A DNA stretch of 10,545 nucleotides from JAMLGJ01 sp047972145 (GCA_047972145.1 JBKEAI010000302.1:1-10545), one strand, 5' to 3'; positions 1-6,262 are shown, counted from the stretch's first letter. Notes: generated by a model from the sequence alone, not told the origin. Program-made: numbers and translations.

Positions 1-32
1 GGTCCTGCGCAAGTCGATCCCGACCACGGCTG

Positions 33-64
33 CACCGCCAGTTGTCACCACTGCCAGCTGTCAC
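33..64. repeat. Tandem 16-bp direct repeat, two copies
   Basis: Two adjacent 16-bp units, 33-48 and 49-64, differ at two positions. Read on the minus strand they are GTGACAACTGGCGGTG and GTGACAGCTGGCAGTG. They lie beyond the 3' end of the lipoprotein gene in the 109 bases before the left edge, where I can assign no gene. The GTGACARCT core resembles boxes in the leader of the Rpf-like gene at 3568-3613, so this could be the regulatory region of a gene outside the window. That role is inference; the repeat itself is directly visible. Confidence 0.6.
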
Positions 65-109
65 TCCCGGTCCCCGGGCGCATCCACGTGCGACCCAGTG
101 GATCCAGGC

Positions 110-2320
110 TCAGTAGTCGAAATCGTCGCGGGGCTTGGCCACGCAGGGCTTCTCCTCGCACACGTCGGTGACGAGGCCCTCGGTGCTGTAGAAGGCGTCC
201 TTCTGGGCGATCACCGCAGGCTGACGACGGGGGTCCTCGTGGGGATCGTCGCACAGCACGGTGTCGTCGGCTCCGGGGGCGGTGCAGTTCTGCTCCCAGG
301 CCTCGGCCATCTCCGGGGTGATGTTCCCGGTGGGTGGGGCGAGCGTGCCCGAGTACCAGTAGAACAGCGCCGAGCCCGGATACGGAAACTCGCGGATCGG
401 GTCCAGGTCGTAGAACCGAGCGGACGTCTCGACCTCGTCTGCGTCGTCGGGCAGCGCCGGCTGGTAGAGCGGGATGCCGAGGGTCCGCGCGATGTTGTCG
501 GAGGTGATCGTGGCCACCTGATGGTCACCGAAGGCGACGTCCATGATCACCTGGTGCGGTGGCGTGAGACTGTAGGGACGATCGGTGAGGTGCTGCACGT
601 AGCCGGAGGTCTCGCCTCGGTCCCAGAGCATCTGCATGAGCCCGAACGCGATCTGCTGGTCGACCGGATCGGGGTACGAGACCTTCATGAACTGGAAGAA
701 CGGATCGAAGTCGACGCTGCGTGACAACAGCGTGGAGTAGTTCATGCCGCCCACCCCGAACACGGCCTTGGTCCAGTCCTGAGCCACCGCGGTAACAGCT
801 CCGCCGAGGATCGCGCCCTGGCTGTTGCCGTCCCAGAACGCCTCGCCGTTGTTGAGGATCAGCGCACCGCTGTCGTTGACGAACTCGTCCGACGACGGGA
901 ACCCGTCGAGGTTCACGAACAGACGGCCGAGGTACAGGTAGTTGAGGATCGCCTGTTGGAGGCGGTCCGCCATCGCGGGGAACGCGCTGATGTTGCCCGC
1001 GACGGTCCCGGCATACGCGGTATCGGGATCAGCCAGACCGATCGCGTCGGTGGCGCAGTACACGGCGTTGAGCGCAGCCGCGGTCACCTGCACGTGGGCG
1101 CTCCGCACCTCCTGCGCTCCCCCGAGCAGGCCGTGGCCATAGACCACCGGCCGGGCCTCGCCATCGGACATCGCCTTTTCGGGGACTGTACAGATGAAGC
1201 GTGCCTCGTAGGTGCCGGTCGCGACGGGGTCACCCTCGGCGTTGAAGGTCATCCGCGCGCCGGGCTCGTCGCCGTCGAGGTAGTTGGGTACCTCGTAGGT
1301 GCCCTCGATGATCTTCGCGATACCCGGGCGCAGGGTGACTTCGTCGTCACTGCGCGTACGAACCTGGTCGATCTTGTACTCGGGTGCCCCGCCGTTGAGC
1401 TGACCCATGGCGTCGTCTCGCATCGACAGCACGTTGCCCGCGAGCGACTCGGGTGACCCGACGGTGAACCACCAGGACATGTAGAGGTCGGCCCGGTTGA
1501 CGCCGTGCTCGGCGAGCGAGTCGAACACCGGTTGGTAGTCGGCGCGCATCTCCTCTATCGCCGGCGACGTGGTCGTCACGTTGTCGCGGATGACCCGGAA
1601 GCCGATCGGGGCCTCCATCGGGGCGCCGCCCGACGCGTTGACGTTGCGGATTGCGACGGCGAAGCGGTGGGTCTCGGTGAGCGACATCGCCGGGCGGATG
1701 ATCATCGAGGTGCGCTCCGCGTCGCTCGCACGCTGGTCGATGTCGACCCAGTGTGGAACGAGCAGACCTGTGTCGAGGTCCAACAGCACGGTCGCCGAGT
1801 CGGAGCCGACCGACACGTCGATGGTCGTCTCGGTCGGCAGAACGGTCTTTTCGGGATCGAGCCCCGGAACCAGCAGGATGATCGGGGTCGACGGCGAGAA
1901 GCCGTCCAGCGCGTTCCACGAGTCGAAGGTCTCGGCGGTGCCGGGATCGAAGGCGACCCCGGATGCGTTTGGCAACTGGCCCTGCGGGAAATCGACCCGC
2001 CGCCCGGTGGGTGAACTCGGATCGTCGACCGTGTTGAAGTCGCTGGGGAAGGGAAGGAAGCAGCTACCGGTGTCGATCAGGTTGCAGCCCTCGGGCGAGC
2101 CCTCCAGCGCGGCGTCGAGCTCCAGGCTCTCGGGTCCGGTGAGCTCACGTGCGGTGGGAGCATCCGCGGACGCGGTGCCCTCGTCGTCCTGTTCGGTCGT
2201 CGGGTTGCCCGCGGAGAGGTCACCGCTGAACTGCGGCGACGGTGGTTCGGCCTCTGCACAGGCGAGGGCGACGATTGCAACTGTGGCCAGGACGGCTGGA
2301 AGTCGAAGTCGGGCGATCAC
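110..2320 (-). CDS. Secreted lipoprotein, alpha/beta-hydrolase fold lipase/esterase
   Basis: A 736-residue exported lipoprotein, probably a lipase or esterase anchored on the outer face of the membrane. The GTG start at 2320 is preferred because AAGAGG lies six bases upstream. An ATG at 2365 in the same frame would add 15 residues. The signal peptide ends in a lipobox, VALAC, with the lipidated Cys at residue 21. Residues 75-250 carry FLPFPSDF and WNALDGFS, which recall the N-terminal domain of bacterial lipases of the VolA type. The hydrolase part follows: an oxyanion-type HGLLGG at 396-401, a nucleophile elbow GNSQG with Ser500, and GDHQV near 598-602, which probably supplies the acid/His end of the triad. 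The final 60 residues hold several cysteines, probably disulfides. Substrate is unknown. The hydrolase fold is well supported; the VolA-type assignment is from memory of the family. Confidence 0.8.
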   Translation of the reverse strand: MIARLRLPAVLATVAIVALACAEAEPPSPQFSGDLSAGNPTTEQDDEGTASADAPTARELTGPESLELDAALEGSPEGCNLIDTGSCFLPFPSDFNTVDDPSSPTGRRVDFPQGQLPNASGVAFDPGTAETFDSWNALDGFSPSTPIILLVPGLDPEKTVLPTETTIDVSVGSDSATVLLDLDTGLLVPHWVDIDQRASDAERTSMIIRPAMSLTETHRFAVAIRNVNASGGAPMEAPIGFRVIRDNVTTTSPAIEEMRADYQPVFDSLAEHGVNRADLYMSWWFTVGSPESLAGNVLSMRDDAMGQLNGGAPEYKIDQVRTRSDDEVTLRPGIAKIIEGTYEVPNYLDGDEPGARMTFNAEGDPVATGTYEARFICTVPEKAMSDGEARPVVYGHGLLGGAQEVRSAHVQVTAAALNAVYCATDAIGLADPDTAYAGTVAGNISAFPAMADRLQQAILNYLYLGRLFVNLDGFPSSDEFVNDSGALILNNGEAFWDGNSQGAILGGAVTAVAQDWTKAVFGVGGMNYSTLLSRSVDFDPFFQFMKVSYPDPVDQQIAFGLMQMLWDRGETSGYVQHLTDRPYSLTPPHQVIMDVAFGDHQVATITSDNIARTLGIPLYQPALPDDADEVETSARFYDLDPIREFPYPGSALFYWYSGTLAPPTGNITPEMAEAWEQNCTAPGADDTVLCDDPHEDPRRQPAVIAQKDAFYSTEGLVTDVCEEKPCVAKPRDDFDY

Positions 2321-2326
2321 GTGGTT

Positions 2327-2332
2327 CCTCTT
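2327..2332 (-). promoter_or_regulatory. Ribosome-binding site deciding the lipoprotein start
   Basis: AAGAGG lies six bases before the GTG at 2320. It fits the 16S anti-SD sequence well and places the start directly at a compact lipoprotein signal peptide. A TAGGGT hexamer at 2375-2380 on the minus strand is a possible -10 element (TANNNT type), giving a leader of roughly 45 bases. I see no convincing -35. Confidence 0.6.
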
Positions 2333-2390
2333 GCTCCGTTGCGACACGGCGTCTGTGTCACACATCCGGCTGCGACCCTAGCCGTGTCGG

Positions 2391-2479
2391 CGGATCGCCC
2401 GGAAAATGCTGGTCACGCTGGATCGCTGGTCACCCGGGAATCGCTGATCGACCGGGAGACGGCGATCACCCGGAAACGC
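2391..2479. repeat. Degenerate 18-bp tandem array, five copies, intergenic
   Basis: Five units sit at about 2391-2408, 2409-2425 (17 bp, the most divergent), 2426-2443, 2444-2461 and 2462-2479. They share a core like CTGATCACCCGGGAATCG on the plus strand. The array fills most of the 170-bp gap between the stop of the Rpf-like gene and the start of the lipoprotein gene, immediately upstream of the latter's candidate promoter. Two neighbouring units can pair (2429-2437 with 2452-2460, one mismatch), so a terminator or operator role is possible. No U-tract follows. The array is not in the Rpf-like reading frame. Confidence 0.65.
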
Positions 2480-2490
2480 AGGGGAGGTGA

Positions 2491-3567
2491 TCAGTGGCAG
2501 TTCGGCCAGGGCCGGGTGCCGCGCTGGCGCAGCAGCAGCAGGGCCCGGTAGTCCTGCTCGGCAGGCGAGGCCGCCGCTGGATCCCCCGAGCCGCCCACCG
2601 CGGCCCACGTGCGGGTGTCGAACTGGTAGGCACCGCGGTAGCGGCCGCTCGAGGACACGATCGAGTAGTTGCCACGGCTCTCACAGCGGCGGATCTTCGC
2701 GAGCTGGGCCGATTCCGCGGCCGTAGGGCCACCGGCACCCGGTGACGCACCCCCCGAGGGTGCCGGCGACGGCGCGGGTACGGGCGGTGACGGCGAGCTC
2801 TGGGGGCGTGGTGCGGCAGTGGGCTCCGCCGTCGCGCGAGGGCGTTCACCTTGAGCCTTGGAGCGTACAGCTGCGGCCTGTTCACGAGCGGTGGCATCGC
2901 GGGCCGCCTGCTCGAGCGCAGCCGCGGCGCGACGTTGCGCCTCGGCCTGGGCTTCGCGGAGCCGGGTGAGCTCGGCCTCTGCGTCGCGCTCGTACGCCGC
3001 CGCTTGGATCGCATCGCTCTGTGCGGTGTCGACCAGGGCGGTCGCCTCGTCGAGTCGTGCAGCGGCCGCCACGCGTTCGGGATCGTTGGCACGCTTGAGG
3101 GCGTCGTAGCGGTCCACCGCCTCGGCTGTTTCCAGGGTCCGTGACGCGGTCAACTGGGTGTGCCACGCGGCTTCGGTGCTCTCGCTCGGATCGAGCGCGG
3201 CGCCGACGATCGCGCTCTGACCCCCGTCGATGTAGGCCTTGACCGCGTACTCCCGAACCTGCGCCCTCGCTTCTGCGAGGTCCTGTGTGATCCGCGCTGC
3301 GCCGTCCTCGAGGGAACGCAGCTGGGCTTCGACCGCTGCCTTATTGGCCGATGCCTCGGCCAGACGGGTCTCGGCCTCCTGACGTCGGGCCCGGGCCGAG
3401 TCGAGCTTCGCCTGGGCAGCCCCGATGCCCCCATCGGCCGCGGCCGCGGCGCCGGTCGGTACGGCTCCCGCCTGCGATGGCACGACGGGAGCGAGGACCG
3501 CGATCGACAACAGGAGCGCGCAGATCGCGAGAGAGCTTCGGTGGGTGGGGGCGGTGACTGTCTGCAT
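2491..3567 (-). CDS. Secreted coiled-coil protein with C-terminal Rpf/transglycosylase-like domain
   Basis: A 358-residue exported protein expected to cleave peptidoglycan glycan strands. A signal peptide occupies residues 1 to about 35 (hydrophobic SSLAICALLLSIAVLAPVV, then Ala-rich). Residues 48-235 are a long Ala/Glu/Arg coiled coil containing REYAVKAYIDGG at 105-116, like the N-terminal regions of PcsB/RipC/EnvC-type hydrolases. A Pro/Ser/Ala linker spans 240-282. Residues 290-358 match the resuscitation-promoting-factor fold: RCESRGNYS with Cys295 and the catalytic Glu296, then GAYQF, TWAAVGG, AEQ and a closing PWPNC whose Cys357 would pair with Cys295. The protein differs from classical RpfB in lacking DUF348/G5 domains. 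No Shine-Dalgarno is seen before the ATG. The gene follows the anchored-protein gene after 83 bases and probably has its own promoter. Confidence 0.87.
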   Translation of the reverse strand: MQTVTAPTHRSSLAICALLLSIAVLAPVVPSQAGAVPTGAAAAADGGIGAAQAKLDSARARRQEAETRLAEASANKAAVEAQLRSLEDGAARITQDLAEARAQVREYAVKAYIDGGQSAIVGAALDPSESTEAAWHTQLTASRTLETAEAVDRYDALKRANDPERVAAAARLDEATALVDTAQSDAIQAAAYERDAEAELTRLREAQAEAQRRAAAALEQAARDATAREQAAAVRSKAQGERPRATAEPTAAPRPQSSPSPPVPAPSPAPSGGASPGAGGPTAAESAQLAKIRRCESRGNYSIVSSSGRYRGAYQFDTRTWAAVGGSGDPAAASPAEQDYRALLLLRQRGTRPWPNCH

Positions 3568-3613
3568 GTGACGAAGACCGCAAAGCTGTGACGGTCTCGG
3601 CGCAGTCTGTCAC
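3568..3613 (-). promoter_or_regulatory. Three helically phased GTSAC boxes upstream of the Rpf-like gene
   Basis: On the minus strand, GTGACAGAC (3613-3605), GTCACAGCT (3592-3584) and GTCAC (3572-3568, touching the start codon) begin 21 and 20 bases apart, two helical turns each. The middle box is close to the GTCACAGCG-type direct repeats described for the response regulator MtrA in mycobacteria, which controls cell-wall hydrolase genes. It also lies inside the inverted repeat AGACCG (3597-3592)/CGGTCT (3580-3575). The boxes and spacing are seen; MtrA binding is inference. Confidence 0.4.
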
Positions 3614-3638
3614 GAAATCGTCATACTGCCAACCGGTG

Positions 3639-3650
3639 GCCCTTTCGGGC
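3639..3650 (-). other. Short GNRA-tetraloop hairpin after the anchored-protein stop codon
   Basis: On the minus strand GCCC-GAAA-GGGC directly follows the TGA at 3653-3651. The stem is only four G/C pairs, but GAAA is a stable GNRA loop. It may stabilise the 3' end of the parA/anchored-protein transcript. It lacks a U-tract, so it is not a typical intrinsic terminator. Confidence 0.3.
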
Positions 3651-4094
3651 TCAGGAACGTCGGCGCCGCCAGACGAACAACAGCACCAGGAGCGCGACGG
3701 CGGCGGTCACAACCGCCGCTGGCACTTTGCTGCGCGGTGGTGGGCCGCTCAGATCCAGCCGTTCCGGCTCGACCCCTGCCCCTAGATGTGTGCCCGGCTG
3801 TTGTTGTGTGCCCGGCTGCTCCACCTGTTCGGTCGCAGCCGGTGCGCTCGCCTTCGGTGCGCTCGCTTTCGGTGCGCTTGCTTTCGGTGCGGTTGCCTCC
3901 GGTGTGGTTGCCCCCGGTGCGGTTGCCTCCGGTGCGGTCGGATCGGGCTCGACAGATCCACTATCGGTGGGTCCGCTCTCGGCCGGTCCGGCACTGTCCG
4001 GTGCAGTAGGCGCTGGTTCGATCAGGGCCTCGACCGGTGCGGGAGCGTCTCCGTTGGTTGCGGGCCGGGGTCGCTTGGGGTCGTAGCCGGCCAT
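3651..4094 (-). CDS. Small disordered protein with C-terminal membrane anchor, translationally coupled to ParA
   Basis: A 147-residue protein I do not recognise. It has no signal peptide. It starts MAGYDPKRPRP, a short basic segment, followed by about 100 residues of Pro/Ala/Thr/Ser-rich, presumably disordered sequence. This includes seven five-residue repeats (APEAT/APKAS type, residues 54-88). Residues 124-142 (VPAAVVTAAVALLVLLFVW) form one membrane helix ending in RRRRS. The layout predicts a tail-anchored protein with the N-terminus in the cytoplasm. Its ATG overlaps the ParA stop codon (ATGA, 4097-4094 region), so the two are translationally coupled and probably act together. Partners of ParA ATPases often use a basic N-terminal peptide to stimulate ATP hydrolysis; KRPRP could do this here, but that is inference. 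Confidence 0.75.
   Translation of the reverse strand: MAGYDPKRPRPATNGDAPAPVEALIEPAPTAPDSAGPAESGPTDSGSVEPDPTAPEATAPGATTPEATAPKASAPKASAPKASAPAATEQVEQPGTQQQPGTHLGAGVEPERLDLSGPPPRSKVPAAVVTAAVALLVLLFVWRRRRS
3831..3935 (-). repeat. 15-bp in-frame tandem repeats, seven copies
   Basis: Seven 15-bp units encode APEAT, APGAT, TPEAT, APKAS, APKAS, APKAS and APAAT (residues 54-88 of the anchored protein). The three central copies are nearly identical in DNA, which suggests recent expansion. Whole-codon units preserve the frame when copy number changes. Confidence 0.8.
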
Positions 4095-5197
4095 CAGAGC
4101 ACCCCCACGCGGAGCGAACCCGCTACGTCGGCGTTGTGAGCTTCGGTCATGGGGCGATCTTCGGTCATACCGACAGAGCTCGGCGGCGAGCCTGTATCAC
4201 CGGAAACGCCTGTAAAGCCCGGAGAGCCTGTGTCGCTGGGAACCTCGGTGTCGCTGGGAACCTCGGTGTCACTGGAAGCGTCTGTACTACCGGAAACGCC
4301 TGTACTACCTGGAGCGTCACTACCGGGAGCGTCCGTACCACCGGGTTGGACCGTGCCCGGTTCGGATCCGCCATCGGGCGATACCGGCAACGGCTCCTCA
4401 CCCACCGCAACCTCCGACAGCGCGATTCCGAACACCCGCGCCGCGAGCGCATCGAACTCTCCAACCGCGTCCTTGGCACCCGAGCGGTGAAGCGCGTGGA
4501 TCGGCACAGCAGCCGCTGCCGCCTCGGCCACAGCCGCCCGCAACCGCACAGGCGGGTCGAGCACTAGCTCGGGGTGAGCCGCCGCCAACTCGTCGGTCCA
4601 GTAGGACCCGTCACGGGTGCGGGCGAGTCGGTTCACGACTATCCCGGCGAGCTCGGGGGGTCCACCGCGACGCTGCGCTATGCGCTCGACGTTGCGCAGT
4701 ATCTGCACCACACCGTCGGAGCTCCAAGCGGCTGGTTCGGTCACGACGATCACCCGATCCGCTGCGAAGAGCGCGTTCACTGTGAGCAATCCGAGCGATG
4801 GTGGGCAGTCGATGATCACCTCGTCGTAGTCGGCCTCGAGCCCCGACACAACGCCGGCCAAGCGGTCCTGGGCACCGATGACGTCGTTGACGAGCTGGTG
4901 TTCCACCTGGGCAAGCGAGGGCGAACTGGGAACGACCGACGGGATCTGTAGACCCTCGCCTTCCCAGCCGGCGGTCACCACAGCCGCTCGGGCACCACCG
5001 GGACGGTCCTCGACCAGCACCTGGTCGATCGTGTGCGACGCGTCGAAGATGCCGAGGCCGGTAGTGGCGTTCGCCTGAGGGTCGAGGTCCACCACGAGCA
5101 CCGACCGCTGAGCGGCCGCGAGTGCGGATGTGAGCCCGAGGGCCACGGTCGTCTTGCCGACCCCGCCCTTCTGATTGACCACTGCGGTGACGCTCAT
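4094..5197 (-). CDS. ParA/Soj-family (MinD-like) ATPase with repetitive disordered C-terminal tail
   Basis: A 367-residue cytoplasmic P-loop ATPase of the ParA/MinD class, which forms ATP-bound dimers on DNA or other surfaces to position cargo. The start at 5197 is chosen because MSVTAVVNQKGGVGKTT places the deviant Walker A motif (KGGVGKTT, residues 10-17, with signature Lys10) at the usual position. VDLDPQANAT (about 36-45) is the A'-type motif and VIIDCPPS (127-134) is Walker B. The ATPase domain ends near 258. The remaining ~105 residues are Gly/Ser/Thr/Asp-rich repeats with no family counterpart that I know. No ParB gene or parS-like site is visible, so this is an orphan ParA, unlikely to be the chromosome-partition copy. 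Its neighbour, coupled by ATGA, is a membrane-anchored protein. Function in positioning is inferred from family; the cargo is unknown. Confidence 0.88.
   Translation of the reverse strand: MSVTAVVNQKGGVGKTTVALGLTSALAAAQRSVLVVDLDPQANATTGLGIFDASHTIDQVLVEDRPGGARAAVVTAGWEGEGLQIPSVVPSSPSLAQVEHQLVNDVIGAQDRLAGVVSGLEADYDEVIIDCPPSLGLLTVNALFAADRVIVVTEPAAWSSDGVVQILRNVERIAQRRGGPPELAGIVVNRLARTRDGSYWTDELAAAHPELVLDPPVRLRAAVAEAAAAAVPIHALHRSGAKDAVGEFDALAARVFGIALSEVAVGEEPLPVSPDGGSEPGTVQPGGTDAPGSDAPGSTGVSGSTDASSDTEVPSDTEVPSDTGSPGFTGVSGDTGSPPSSVGMTEDRPMTEAHNADVAGSLRVGVL
4194..4319 (-). repeat. 18-bp in-frame tandem repeats in the ParA tail, about seven copies
   Basis: Consecutive 18-bp units begin at 4194, 4212, 4230, 4248, 4266, 4284 and 4302. 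Units 4230-4247 and 4248-4265 are identical (GTGTCGCTGGGAACCTCG on the plus strand) and encode the SDTEVP-type hexapeptide. The others are diverged. The array lies entirely in the disordered tail beyond the ATPase fold. Confidence 0.8.
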
Positions 5198-5204
5198 GCG
5201 CGAA

Positions 5205-5225
5205 ACGCTAGTGGGTTGCCCAACC
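5205..5225 (-). promoter_or_regulatory. Candidate leaderless promoter and palindrome upstream of ParA
   Basis: On the minus strand TAGCGT (5210-5205, TANNNT type) lies seven bases before the ATG at 5197, so transcription could begin at or next to the start codon. There is no Shine-Dalgarno. A perfect 12-bp inverted repeat GGTTGCCCAACC spans 5214-5225, just upstream of the -10 candidate, where a repressor could act. No convincing -35 is visible. Confidence 0.35.
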
Positions 5226-5263
5226 GGCACAGCCGATGCCCGTGCAGTGCAGCCGATGCTCAC

Positions 5264-5308
5264 GGCACGGTTCAGGTCGGCACGGTTCAGGTCGGCACGG
5301 TTCCGGTG
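5264..5308. repeat. 15-bp tandem repeats between parA and mutM, three copies
   Basis: Units at 5264-5278 and 5279-5293 are identical (GGCACGGTTCAGGTC). A third at 5294-5308 differs at three positions. Just upstream, CAGCCGATGC occurs twice (5230-5239 and 5250-5259), 20 bases apart. All lie in the 138-bp divergent promoter region shared by parA and mutM, next to the mutM promoter candidate. Confidence 0.75.
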
Positions 5309-5320
5309 GAATCAGGGTTC

Positions 5321-5329
5321 TGGCAGAAT
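5321..5329 (+). promoter_or_regulatory. Candidate extended -10 for a leaderless mutM transcript
   Basis: TGGCAGAAT reads as an extended -10 (TGN followed by CAGAAT, four of six matches to TATAAT), six bases before the GTG start at 5336. No Shine-Dalgarno precedes the GTG, which agrees with a leaderless message. There is no clear -35. Confidence 0.35.
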
Positions 5330-5335
5330 CCGTGC

Positions 5336-6262
5336 GTGCCCGAGCTCCCGGAGGTCGAGACGATCAGGCGACAGCTCGTTGGGGTGCTCGTCGGGCGGCG
5401 CATCACCGAAGCCTGGGCGTTCGACGCGGACAACTTCGCGGAGGCGACCGCCGCCATCGGCAGTTCGATCACGGCCGTGTCGCGGCGCGGCAAGTACCTG
5501 CTGATGGCGCTCGCCGACACGGCCGGTAACACCGGCAAGGGCACAGCCCGCAGCGGTGAGCGCGAGTTGGTGGTGCACCTCGGCATGACCGGCCGCCTCG
5601 CCGTCACCCCGTTCGGTGACAGCACTGCGAGCAGCGACAGCACTGCAAGCAGTGACAGCACTGCGAGCAGCGACAGCACTGCCAACTCCGCGGAACACCT
5701 GCGGGCGTGGTGGGCACTCGAGCCTCCGGGGGGTCCGCCGGGCTCCACCCCGCTCGAACGGTTGTGCCTGTGGGACATCCGCCGCTTCGGTCGCGTTGCG
5801 GTGGTGCCGGCCGGCCGCTACGACGACCTACCCACCCTCGCCGCAATGGGTCCCGAACCTCTCTCCGCGGACTTCACCGGAGCCGCGCTGCGCGGAGCCC
5901 TGTCGGGCCGCAAGGCGCTCAAGACCGCCCTGTTGGACCAGCGAGCTGTCGCGGGCGTGGGCAACATCTACGCGGACGAGGCGCTCTGGTCGGCGGGAAT
6001 CTCGCCGTTGGTCCGCCGGCTCTCCCTCGATCGGGCGAACGTCCTGCGCGACGCGCTGGTGGAGGTGCTCGACGCTGCGATCGACAACGGTGGTACCACA
6101 CTGCGCGACTACCGCGACGCATCGGGTGAGACCGGCAGCCACCAGTTCCGCCTCCAGTGCTACGGCCGTGGCGGCCAACCGTGCCTCCGCTGTGGGACGC
6201 CTCTTTCACAGCGGGTCCTCGACGGTCGCAACACGACCTGGTGCAGGATCTGCCAGCGCTGA
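5336..6262 (+). CDS. mutM: Formamidopyrimidine-DNA glycosylase (Fpg/MutM) with repeat insertion
   Basis: A bifunctional base-excision repair enzyme that removes 8-oxoguanine and ring-opened purines and nicks the abasic site. The GTG at 5336 is required because PELPEVE must directly follow the initiator: the mature N-terminal Pro is the catalytic nucleophile and Glu3 the acid. Other family hallmarks are RGKYLL with Lys53, HLGMTGRL (81-88), RRFG (149-152), KTALLDQRAVAGVGNIYADEAL with the helix-two-turn-helix, and a zinc finger C283-x2-C286-x16-C303-x2-C306 with Arg298 in the loop. At 308 residues it is about 20-35 longer than typical. The excess is four copies of a DSTASS hexapeptide (codons 95-118) plus a Gly/Pro-rich stretch between the HLGM strand and the RRFG loop. 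DIRRFG replaces the usual DPRRFG. All catalytic residues I can check are present. Confidence 0.95.
   Translation: MPELPEVETIRRQLVGVLVGRRITEAWAFDADNFAEATAAIGSSITAVSRRGKYLLMALADTAGNTGKGTARSGERELVVHLGMTGRLAVTPFGDSTASSDSTASSDSTASSDSTANSAEHLRAWWALEPPGGPPGSTPLERLCLWDIRRFGRVAVVPAGRYDDLPTLAAMGPEPLSADFTGAALRGALSGRKALKTALLDQRAVAGVGNIYADEALWSAGISPLVRRLSLDRANVLRDALVEVLDAAIDNGGTTLRDYRDASGETGSHQFRLQCYGRGGQPCLRCGTPLSQRVLDGRNTTWCRICQR
5618..5689 (+). repeat. 18-bp in-frame tandem repeats inside mutM, four copies
   Basis: Four contiguous 18-bp units start at 5618, 5636, 5654 and 5672, encoding DSTASS three times and then DSTANS. Units one and three are nearly identical and the others differ by synonymous or single changes. 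They form a hydrophilic loop insertion in the N-terminal beta-sandwich domain of the glycosylase. Confidence 0.9.

Noticed and set aside
66..79. Terminator after the lipoprotein gene (CCCGG/CCGGG pair)
   Set aside because: The stem is only about five pairs with no U-tract, so it is too weak to call.
98..724. Long plus-strand open frames opposite the lipoprotein gene (also around 956-1456 and 1505-2381)
   Set aside because: They are antisense shadows typical of high-GC coding DNA. The minus-strand protein has a lipobox and catalytic motifs, while these have no recognisable domain or ribosome site.
2391..2479. CRISPR array
   Set aside because: The repeats are directly adjacent, short and degenerate, with no unique spacers and no cas genes.
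2378..2608. Minus-strand 76-codon frame through the 18-bp array, encoding hexapeptide repeats
   Set aside because: It overlaps the Rpf-like catalytic end in another frame and has no start signal; the repeats explain its openness.
5230..5259. parS-like centromere next to parA
   Set aside because: The repeated CAGCCGATGC is a direct repeat, not the GTTTCACGTGAAAC-type palindrome, and there is no parB in the window.
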